Of a stretch of DNA of 26,355 bases, positions 10,102 through 18,849 are shown in pieces. Origin of the DNA: Chromera velia (Eukaryota; Sar; Chromeraceae); contig JAHBMJ010001774.1 of assembly GCA_018398765.1 (NCBI GenBank), positions 1 to 26,355 of the forward strand. The letters run 5' to 3'. The first letter of the stretch is position 1. Each line of letters starts with the position of its first letter. The position numbers and the translations under genes were made by a program. The notes under the pieces were generated by a model. It ran no database searches. It saw only the letters and a program-made list of their open reading frames with translations, and had not been told where the DNA came from.

Positions 10102-11205
10102 ATGCATGGAGCGAAGAGGTCAGGACAGATGGACTTATGTGGAAGGGCTCTACTGAGGATTGTTGTGTTGAGCTGCTACAGTTAAAAAGTGCAGGAAAGA
10201 GATGTGGTTTTTCTCATCATTTTAAAAAAGCCAAAGAGAATGGAAGAGAAAGCAGATGAGAAAACCATTTTTTTGCAGTTTATTAAAAGCAATGAAGGTC
10301 AGACGGAGGGAATGGAGGGAGAAACGAAGAGGGTCCTTATGAATAACGATCAAGGTATCAAGTCCATTATGCATTCTTTTCACTTCGCATCTCTCCTGCA
10401 CGTGTACAGAGGGGAACGGGAAGGGAAAGGGGGGGAGGGAGGAACCGGGAGGAACAGTGAGTGCGGAGTAGAGTGAAGCAGCATAGTTGGATGTCGAAGT
10501 TGGCCAACGGAAGTTTCCATGCAGGACAAATAAGTAAGGAAGTAAGGGTAGAAGGAGGACCACGCGGTATGTTTTTGATACTGGTAGCTCTCAATTTACG
10601 CGCATGACTTGACCCTTCGTTGACTCACCGAAGGATCGTTTTTGTGTACAGAAAAGGGCAGAAATGGAAATTGCGGGGTCATACAGGAAATTGTTCGTCG
10701 TCTTCACCCATTTTTTGTAACACGTCATGCTTCTTTCTGCATGCGTTCCTGCAATTAAGTTTTTTCTTCACGTGATGCGTATATGTGCATGCATTGATGA
10801 ACTTCATTTACCTGCTCCTCCAGAAAATGCATGCTGATCGTGTTATCCGTTTACTAATTCCCCGCATGCGTTTTCTCCACCCACTTGTTCATGCGATTGT
10901 TTTATCTTTTTCGTGCGGTGGTGTTCTTCACGCATTATTGGAGTGACTGCATTGGTTTTTGCTCTTTGTCTCCTTCCATCGTTCCCGCATGCTTGGAAAG
11001 CAACATCCAGTCAAGGATGTAAACGAAAAAGGGACAGGAAGGAGGGGGCTCAAATAAATGATGGCAAATAAAAATAAAATGGGGGGGAGAAATAAAGCAG
11101 AGAAGGCTGCTGTCAAGGAAAGAACGAGAAGTCGGGAGGTGCAAGGTCGAAAGCTGGGGCAGTTTAGGAAGAACAATCAAAGGCCATACTGGTTTCTTCT
11201 ACACA
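10102..11205. other. Gene-poor spacer
   Basis: I see no supported coding region. Several ATGCATG-type palindromic words and G-rich patches (about 10413-10455) occur. Short frames on both strands lack splice signals or recognisable motifs. Confidence 0.45.
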
Positions 11206-11220
11206 TTGTGGGAAGATGAC

Positions 11221-11420
11221 CTATTCTCTGTCCTCTCTCCTTCTCTTTCCTCTTCCCTCTTTTTCTCTCCTCTTTCCTTGCCACTCTTTTCTTTCCTCTG
11301 CTTCTCTCCTTCATTTCTTTTTATTTCAGAATCTTCTTCGGGTCTTCTCTTCTCTTCTCTTGTGCCCGATATGGTCACTTCCCCTCTTCTTTTTCTGCTC
11401 CTCACTTTTGATTCCTCTTT
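11221..11420. repeat. Polypyrimidine (TC-rich) tract
   Basis: About 200 bases of strongly T/C-biased plus-strand sequence with no fixed unit. Its mirror-like stretches could form triplex DNA. The Ser/Leu/Phe frames on plus and the Arg/Glu frame on minus are by-products of the bias. Confidence 0.7.
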
Positions 11421-12927
11421 TGTTCTCTTTACATGCATTCGCTTTGAAGGGCTTGGAAAGACATGGGTCCAGTGCTAGCGTGACTCATCTATCTCCTCAA
11501 GTCAATCTCCCCCCTATCGTCACCTTTTTGTCATATTCCTTTGTCCATTCCCGTTTGTAAGTTTCACTGATTGCATGCTTTTGCGCCCTTGTGTACTTGT
11601 TCATGAATTACATTCATGGTTTTTGTGTTGGTGTTTCAGGGGGTGCTTTCTTCTTCATTAGTGATGGCCTGCATGCTCCTGGCCCTGTTTTTATGTTTGT
11701 CCTTATCTTTTGATTGCATTCCTCGAAATCAATTTTCTTCATGAATGCATGGTGGAGTGTTGATGACCTTGTCTACGTGTCGTGGTATCCTTTGTCTCAT
11801 CCTGGTGTGCGCGTGTTGTCTGTTTGTCGATCGATCAATCGATCGATCGACGACTTAATTAAGAGACAAAAAGGATGGATTTGTCTTTTCAGTGCGCACA
11901 CAAAAAAAACGCTTCATACGTAAGAAAGACGGTATAGAAGAAGAAAGAGAAAGACAGAGGTGGATGAAAAGAAAAGACGGAGAGCGTTTTAAGAGGGAGT
12001 AAACAGTGTATCATGAAGAACAACCGACACAAAACCTACATGAAGAAATTCGAGCACAAAAGGCAATGCGATGAATAGAAAGGGGGCAGAAAGGATTGCC
12101 AGTATAACTGTAGAAGCAGTGTAGAATAAGGCACAAAGAGGAAAAGTGAAGGAGGAAGGGTCGAGGAAAGGAAGAAGATTCGCCTGCCTGCAGGCATGCG
12201 AATCGACTGGGGTGGGTAAGTGAGTGACTGCGTGTATAGACTCATTGCTCCATCGATTGATTCACTCTGACTGCCCTCCTGCCTGTCTTCTTGTTCTTCC
12301 TTTCATCATTCTCTAGAAAAGTGTCTTTTCTGCCTCACTTGTCTGGTCATAGACTCGGAGCGATCGATCCACGTAATCTAATCTGGGGGCAATCAGAACA
12401 TACGCGCCTTTGCACAGCAGGGCGCCAACTGCTGCAAGTACCTGACAGCAAACGAGCTTACCGGATTGCATGGGGACCAGCATGTTGGAGAGAGAGACTG
12501 TCTGCATGCAGAAAAGGTCTCTTCTGTATGCACGCAATGGCCCATGAGCAGGATGGAAGGCACATTGTGTGGATGCATGTTTTTTGTTTTTGTTTTTCTT
12601 TGCTCTGTTCCATGCGGCTTCTTTGTGTGTACACTCTTTCTTTTGTTCGTCTCCTTCCTTTCTTTGGAGATGTTTGTTTATTTGTTTGTTTCTCCATCTG
12701 GCTCCTACTGATCACGCTGCTTTGTAGTCCAGGCCTTGTTCGTTCACATTCATGCTTCGATTTCTTCAGGATGCCGTGCGTTCATTGGAGTCACGAAATC
12801 AATACAACATACAAAAATGTGTGTTTTGTGTTGGCATCATGGTATGACTTCGAAAGATCTCCCGTTACCGTGCACCGCCGTGTAAATCAGCAATGTGTGG
12901 CGACGGTTTTTCTTTTTGACTTTTTAG
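11421..12927. other. Gene-poor spacer with GATC/ATGCAT words
   Basis: A GATCGATC run lies at about 11829-11850. The 276-codon plus-strand frame starting at 12291 has a Cys/Phe/Leu-rich composition suggesting translated non-coding DNA. Purine-rich sequence spans about 11935-12180. I assign no gene with confidence. Confidence 0.35.
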
Positions 12928-13121
12928 GACATGACGCTGACATACAGTATCACGGATTTCGATCGATCTTAATGGACCGATTAGCTAAACTAGCAAAGGT
13001 GGGACCACCGGCACTCAGCGTGGCTCCAAGCATGGCTTCTCAGCCTAAACTTGTCCAGAGGTTTGTCTCAGGGTTTATTACCGTTTGTGGACGAGAAATT
13101 CTTAGAGAAATTTTAACTTAA
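12928..13121 (+). CDS. Possible terminal exon, unknown protein
   Basis: A strong acceptor (TTTTTCTTTTTGACTTTTTAG) ends at 12927. The following frame, entered in phase 1, reads about 64 residues of ordinary composition, including ILMDRLAKLAKVG and a GREILREIL end, to a TAA at 13119-13121. No upstream exon could be defined. It may be a real 3' exon, a gene fragment, or chance. Confidence 0.2.
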
Positions 13122-13463
13122 AAGAAGGGACGATTCCCCCGGACGAACGCAAGTCTATATATGAATATTTCCTAGAATATTCCTTCTGTCTATTAATTTC
13201 GGACACTATTTTTATTTTCTTTTTTTTTAAATATAATATATTTATGTCAGGCACTGTCAGCCAGGTTTTTAATCCGTGTTTCTAAATTAGTTATGAATCA
13301 GTTTCCAATCCTAGACTCCTAGTTACAATCAGTTGATGCAACTTCGTAGTTAACGCTTGTTGCTTAGGTGCTTTCCTACCTACCTAAGGATAACTTTACA
13401 TAAATTACGCCCTTAACCGTAACATTTATATTTCAGCTTATATTATGCACCACATAAAACGTA

Positions 13464-13484
13464 ACATGGCCCTTTGGGCCATGT
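13464..13484. repeat. Perfect 9-bp hairpin with 3-nt loop
   Basis: ACATGGCCC-TTT-GGGCCATGT. A second inverted pair, AGCCTAG and CTAGGCT, with the palindrome AGCCTAGGCT, follows within about 80 bases. Confidence 0.85.
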
Positions 13485-13805
13485 ATATGTAACCAAGTTA
13501 TATTAGTTACAGCTAACGCCACTATGTAGTCAGCCTAGATGCGAGCTAGGCTGTAGCCTAGGCTCTGGCACTCCAACTTGAAAAGAATATTTCAAAATTA
13601 AGTACGTGATCGAGGGTATGTTTTGCGTATTGGCATCATAATGTCTTTAATCATTGTCTTTAATATAATGTTTAATGTTATGTTTAATATTGACTCTATA
13701 TATAGTATCAAGTGTGTCGTATAGTTTTTAATACTTTTTATCGTGTTCATCGTTGCTGCCAAACATTGCCAGTGGCCAGCCGTTACTTATTTTCATTTTT
13801 CAATT

Positions 13806-13806
13806 G

Positions 13807-13853
<47 letters not shown>

Positions 13854-13865
13854 ATGGATTGATTG
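13806..13865. repeat. (TTGA)n microsatellite
   Basis: About fourteen TTGA units with a few substitutions. Same tetramer class as the ATCA run at 4464-4504, on the other strand. Confidence 0.95.
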
Positions 13866-13949
13866 ATGCCAAACCCTGGGTTGAGTTTTAATTTAATTGA
13901 TGTCAGTAAAATAAATAAGTTGGATTATGCTCTGCATGGTATGGTGTGA

Positions 13950-14436
13950 ATGTTTGCAAAAAACCTGGGGAAAAAATGCACAAAATCAGTCTTCTACTTG
14001 AAGACTGAATGGTTGACTGAATGGTTAACGGCGCAGGTAGTAAAGAGGACCGAGATGCGAGGCCTCAAAAGTCTTTCTTCATGCAAGAGACTTAGCAGAA
14101 AATCCAGGGACGCCAAGCGGCCTCGCTGTGAGACGACTAGGTCAGATTGTCGTTCAGCTGAGGTCAAACTTCGGTGCACTTTTTTGCAGGTCGGTCGTCC
14201 CACCCAAACTTAAAACGAGAGCGAATCTCGTTCGATCTGGCAACGTACAAGACGACGGCAAAAAATCAGCTGGTCACCCGACCCATTCAAGTACGAGTAA
14301 GCGCAGGCTGTTTCTCCGATTTGGCCGCCTTAATTCTTGCTCCCTCCTATGCATTCAGCAGTTGAGCTGGTCTCTCTCCTTCAGTGACACGCGGATCATC
14401 TCATGGATGTCCTTAGAAACTTGTCCTGCACGTTGT
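13950..14436. other. Spacer downstream of the Cys-rich gene
   Basis: No supported gene. Small basic plus-strand frames here (from 13950 and 14128) lack domain or splice evidence, and the latter overlaps the real minus-strand gene. Confidence 0.4.
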
Positions 14437-14544
14437 CTACTTGCACCAAGTATCATCCGAAGGCCTATATGTCTACTTGCACCAAGTATCATCCGAAGGC
14501 CTATATGTCTACTTGCACCAAGTATCATCCGAAGGCCTATATGT
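14437..14544. repeat. 36-bp tandem repeat, three identical copies, containing a stop codon
   Basis: Units at 14437-14472, 14473-14508 and 14509-14544 are identical. On the minus strand each encodes TYRPSDDTWCK followed by TAG. The unit is twelve codons, so the copies stay in frame with the Cys-rich gene but each ends in a stop. Confidence 0.95.
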
Positions 14545-14952
14545 CCTCCCTTTTCTGTCCTCATAGGAGCTTTTGCCGCACTCCATTTTGGGATCACATT
14601 CCGCACGCCTCACTTTGTCGCATTTCTTTGTGCAAGGAGAGTAGTAGACGCCATACATCGCGTCGCAGGTCTCAGCGCCCCACATCTGTTGCTTTTGGCA
14701 CTCACACATGCGCTTGTCCCCGAACAAATGCCACGAATAGCTCCACACACATGCGCTCTCTCCTCCGTTGCAACCTCCGAGAGAAAACTTCTCTCGGGCC
14801 TTAAAGGTTCCAGCCTTGAGTTGCTGCTCAGTCCGATCGCACTGTTCTGGGGTGCAGCCGGTCTCTTTCTCTTCCTGCTTCTCTCTCAAGTGCATCCCAT
14901 GAGAAACTTCCAGGATGCAAGCTCCGATCACAAGAAAAAGAAAGACTTTCAT
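14509..14952 (-). CDS. Small secreted protein with 12 cysteines
   Basis: Single exon of 147 codons plus stop. It starts with an ATG followed by a short Lys and a hydrophobic core (VFLFLVIGACIL), a typical signal peptide with likely cleavage near residue 19-20 (SHG/M). The mature part is charged and holds 12 cysteines, enough for six disulfides, including a CEC and CTKKC pattern. The last twelve codons are the first unit of a three-copy tandem repeat. I do not recognise a family. Presumed extracellular or vacuolar; possible roles such as defence or adhesion are not shown by the sequence. The plus-strand frame across this locus is a shadow. Confidence 0.65.
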   Translation of the reverse strand: MKVFLFLVIGACILEVSHGMHLREKQEEKETGCTPEQCDRTEQQLKAGTFKAREKFSLGGCNGGESACVWSYSWHLFGDKRMCECQKQQMWGAETCDAMYGVYYSPCTKKCDKVRRAECDPKMECGKSSYEDRKGRTYRPSDDTWCK

Positions 14953-15745
14953 GTTCTCTTTGACGTTGGTATGCGAAGCTCTGGTGGGGATAGAAGAGGG
15001 CCGGGACCTTGGTCGTTCGTTATGTATTAATAAATGTCTTTCAGCCGTCTCTGTCTGGCACGTTGCTTTCGATCGATCGCTCGGGACGTTGATTGGGAGT
15101 CAAACTTGCGTTTGCAATCGATCAATCTTATGGTAATGTCTTCATATATATATATATGGGTGTGTTTGTAGATTTGTGCATGGATGTCTGCGCTGGGCAC
15201 CCACAACTTCTTTGCATATACATAGAGAGCTAGAAAGAAGTAATGCAAGGCCGGCCCCTTTCGTGAGCATGCATGCATGCATGCAAGAAAATATATATCG
15301 ATCGATCGATCCTGCTATAATTATATGCATGTGTGCGCACGTTTATACACTATAAAGAATATTCTTTTATTTTTTAAAAAAATATTGAAAATCGCGCGTT
15401 TTGCATGGTGTGCGGCTGGTACAGCGCGGTCGAATTAATTATTTGCCAACATTGAATTAACCGATTATTCGGTTTTTGCAAGTTCGAACATGCAGGTGCA
15501 GGAAAGCATGCAATGAATGCCCATATAGCGCTGACAGTGATCATACTGTCAGAAATTCAGCAAGACTGGTCCTCCATCAAACTGTTCTTCTTTTGTACGG
15601 CCTTGACCTCCGGAATTGCATGGTTTTGTGCGTACCAAGGGGACCTCACTGATCTAAACCGCAGTATACTTGCCGTTGTTGCAACTCTCCCGTCTCGTCA
15701 ACAACACTAGCTTAATTCTGACACTTGATTCTTTTGGTTGGAAGA
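14953..15745. other. Spacer between divergent genes with palindromic simple repeats
   Basis: This lies between the minus-strand Cys-rich gene and the plus-strand ankyrin gene, so promoters of both should be here. Short self-complementary runs occur: (TA)n at about 15145-15157, (GCAT)n at 15266-15284, (GATC)n at 15298-15311. A 65-codon frame at 15513-15710 has a hydrophobic segment but no further support. Confidence 0.5.
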
Positions 15746-17266
15746 ATGGCAAAGAAGATGACGACTGGTTCCTCTTCTCTCTTTCAGCTCACAGCGATGA
15801 TTTTAAAGAACGTACGGCGTTTCGTTCCCGTGTCTGCTGAATTTCTGCTTGAGTCAGTGAGGACTCTAATGGAGGAAGAGAAGGGAGACAATCTTCTGCT
15901 TCTTATTCGGCTAGGCGCAGACGTAAACGGGGTGGTGGAAAGTGTCGTGGAAGGAAAAATGCTCGGGTGCAGGAAGGTTCGTTCTCGTCAAGTGGTACAC
16001 TTCGGCAAGGCTGCTCGTCAAGAGAGGAAGCCTGCCACATCAGATGCTTACTACGAAGCAGCCCTCCATTTGGCTGCCAGGAGGGGATGTGTTGCAGCAG
16101 TGCGGCGACTTGCCTCTCTGGGGGCTTTCATGGAAGTGAAAACCGGAGCGCCGGATGTCAAAGGCATGACTCCTCTCCTCCTGGCTGCCTTGGAGGGACA
16201 CACCGCAGTTGTGCGACTACTCTTGAGAGAGAAGGCCAATGTGGAGACACGGGATGAATGCGGAAGAATGCCGCTCCATTCATCTGCTCTTGAAGGGCAC
16301 GTGGAAGTGGTCGAAGTCCTTTTGGCTGAAGGGAAAGCTGACGTGAATGCTCAAGACGGTTGCGGAAAGACTGCGCTCATAGTGGCTGCAGGTGAAGGGA
16401 ATGCAGAGCTCACAGAAGCACTTCTGGAAGAGAAGGCGGATGTGGATGCAGTAGATAAACGCGGACGGACAGCACTCACCTGGGCGTCCATCCCTGGTTA
16501 TACCGAAGTGGTCCGTCTCCTCTTGGAGGCAGGGGCTGGTGTCAAGGTAGTAGATTTGACAGGTGATACAGCGCTCATGTGGGCGTGTCGGCATGGGCGC
16601 ACGGAGACGGTCAGGGTTCTTTTAGAGGGAGGGGGGAAAGAACCTGATGTGTTGAATGGTGTGGATCTGGTGGGCAACACAGCGGTGATGTGGGCCTGCG
16701 CGGGGGGGTATGCGGATCTTGTGAAGGTGTTGGTGGAGGCAGGTGCAGATTTGAACTGCGTGAATGAAAAGAAGGAGAGGCAGACTGCTTTGATCGATGC
16801 TGCGAAGCGGAATCATGTTGGAGTGGTCAGAGCTCTTCTTGAAGGGAAGGTGGACGTGAATGCTGTCGATGGTAACGGCAGATCGGCACTTATCCAGGCA
16901 GTGCTGAGTGGTCATGAGAGTATTGTTATGGCTCTGCTTGAGGGAGGGGCGGATGTGAACATTAGGGGGGAGGGGGGTCGTTCTGCTCTGTTGCAGGCTT
17001 GTGACTATGGCCGCCTCAAAGTAGTCGAGGCTCTTCTAGAGAGGGGTGCGGACGTGGGAGCGGTAGATTCAGCGGGTCTGTCTGCTCTGATGATTTCGTC
17101 CATATACGGATACAAAGATTTGGTAAAGATTCTCCTTGAAAGAGGAGCAAAGGTTGCAGCCGTCGAGAAGGAAGGGAAGAATGCCGCTCAGTGGGCGCGT
17201 GAGAAGGGTCACACGGAAGTTGCGGACATTTTGGAGAACAGGACACATGAGCAGGAGACCGGGTGA
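15746..17266 (+). CDS. Ankyrin-repeat protein, about 12 repeats
   Basis: An uninterrupted frame ends at TGA 17264-17266. I prefer the ATG at 15746 (MAKKMTTG), 506 residues; the frame opens at 15725. After a helical N-terminus of about 100 residues with an ankyrin-like fragment (LIRLGADVNG), there are eleven full repeats and a partial twelfth. They show the usual G-TAL-AA-GH-VV-LLL-GADVN pattern, for example GMTPLLLAALEGH and ALLEGGADVN. Repeats with insertions are the sixth (about four extra residues) and the seventh. Ankyrin stacks mediate protein-protein binding; no catalytic domain, membrane segment or signal peptide is visible. The lack of introns contrasts with the spliced genes nearby. 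Confidence 0.9.
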   Translation: MAKKMTTGSSSLFQLTAMILKNVRRFVPVSAEFLLESVRTLMEEEKGDNLLLLIRLGADVNGVVESVVEGKMLGCRKVRSRQVVHFGKAARQERKPATSDAYYEAALHLAARRGCVAAVRRLASLGAFMEVKTGAPDVKGMTPLLLAALEGHTAVVRLLLREKANVETRDECGRMPLHSSALEGHVEVVEVLLAEGKADVNAQDGCGKTALIVAAGEGNAELTEALLEEKADVDAVDKRGRTALTWASIPGYTEVVRLLLEAGAGVKVVDLTGDTALMWACRHGRTETVRVLLEGGGKEPDVLNGVDLVGNTAVMWACAGGYADLVKVLVEAGADLNCVNEKKERQTALIDAAKRNHVGVVRALLEGKVDVNAVDGNGRSALIQAVLSGHESIVMALLEGGADVNIRGEGGRSALLQACDYGRLKVVEALLERGADVGAVDSAGLSALMISSIYGYKDLVKILLERGAKVAAVEKEGKNAAQWAREKGHTEVADILENRTHEQETG

Positions 17267-18009
17267 CATCCTTTGAAAAGGTCTGTATCCCGATCTTTTG
17301 CATTCATCATTCATGCATGCAACGTTGTTGGCAGTGCCTACCCCGAGAAGCGGTTCGATCGCTGCATCCAAAAGATGGGAGGACGTTGTGCCATCAGGAG
17401 AGTTGCAACATTTAGCCTCAAGTTGTGTAGATGGTGCGTCCTTTGAGTCCTCTGACGTGTCTCTTGTTACGAAAAGAGGAGGAGTTCTTCGGAGCTCGCG
17501 GGCCTGCATGCCAAAAGCAAGGCGGTAACCCTCCTGCTCGATAACAGGACGTCTGTGCTTGCTTGAGCACGCACAACGTTGGACGACGTATGCAGTGGTT
17601 TGCTCTTTGAATGACTAGCTGGCTGATCTCGTGTGTGCCTACCGATCGTTGACTGAGCCTTCGTCTGTGAGCTTGATTGTGACACGGTGACTGGCTGATC
17701 AGCGACTTGGCGGGGCATGCGAAGAAACAGGCCTTCATTTAGTAGAGCAACCGATCTCATCTGTTTGCGTCAGTCCGAGACAAACGTCAGAGGACAAAGG
17801 ATCAACACTTCGCTGATTGTTTTGGGCTTCCCGCCCCCTGTTTTTTTTTGTTGAGTTTCGTTGCATCCAGTCGCTTCTCATGTTGGCTTTGTTGAAGTTG
17901 CACATTTCTTTTTCCTAACCTGGTGTCTGTTTCTGCAGCTGCACGTCCGCATGTACGCCATCGCCAGATTTGGAGGGACCTGCATCAAGAGCAGCCTGAA
18001 GTAATCTCC
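17267..18009. other. 3' flank of the ankyrin gene
   Basis: No supported gene. A poly-T run near 17841 and a pyrimidine-rich stretch ending in CTGCAG near 17939 resemble splice-acceptor sequence, but no coding exon follows. Frames on both strands at 17298-17760 lack motifs. Confidence 0.4.
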
Positions 18010-18849
18010 TAAAGGCGGGGAAATCCAGGGAAAGACATGCATTCAGACTTTTTGTGGTATTACTAGGGGTATTTGGATCGACTCGGAAGTTTTATAGCGA
18101 ACGTCTTCAACCATTATAGTCAAACTAAATAAAAAATAAATCAAAAATAAAATCATAACTCTTAATATAGATCGATTCAACATGATTTAAGCCAAATAAC
18201 ACACTTTAATTCTAGTTTTAACTTGTGATAGCTAGCTTAATAGAGTATTTCTTTTACTTGAATTTTTGAAAAAAATAATTGTCTACTAAAAATCAAAAAT
18301 TTCTTATTATATAGTGTTATACAAGTTGTGTAACAATCTCGGTAACAATTAACTTAGCCAAAGTACTTTCGAACAAATTGGGCTAGATCCGCCCCTTATA
18401 TATCGGGACGCGGCATGCATAACAAAAACTTCGATCATTTTTACGTTCTTTCTTTGAGTTCTTCTGTCATTCCTTCGTCCTTTGCTATAGCAATTCTTAT
18501 ATAATCCTAGCATAGCCCTAGCTATAACTAGTTTATACACAGTACAAAAGCCATATGTCAGAAAATAAAAAGTCTTTTTACTCAAATCATCATCTTGATG
18601 ACTCCGAGTCAGATCATTAAAATGATCATTTATAATCATTATATAATATTTGCACAACAGTTAATGGTTTCAACTTCTTTGTCTTATCACATTCTATGGT
18701 AAATAGAAAAAAAAAACTTTTTAAATCTTTCATATCTAAAACATTTTATACATTGTGCATGGCTTAGCAATTTGTAGAGATCACTCAAAAAGAATTAATA
18801 TAAAATGCATGCATTTGCAATTCAGTATATTTGATTGCGTTTACGGTTT
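18010..18849. other. AT-rich spacer
   Basis: Strongly AT-rich, with A and T runs. It separates the ankyrin gene from the convergent 3' end of the STAND gene. No gene or clear repeat end seen. Confidence 0.5.

Larger units (their letters stand above)
13122..13949. other. AT-rich spacer with palindromes
   Basis: AT-rich DNA with no coding frame. It contains the hairpins at 13464-13560 and the TTGA microsatellite, and could be a miniature element, but I found no matching terminal repeats. Confidence 0.5.

Noticed and set aside
11199-11560. Ser/Leu/Phe and Arg/Glu frames on both strands
   Set aside because: By-products of the polypyrimidine tract.
12291-13121. 276-codon plus-strand frame
   Set aside because: Its first 200 codons are Cys/Phe/Leu-rich and lack motifs. 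Only the last exon-like piece after the strong acceptor is kept, at low confidence.
14128-15030. 300-codon plus-strand frame
   Set aside because: Runs antisense to the secreted Cys-rich gene, which has a signal peptide and a clean start. It also includes the translated 36-bp repeats.
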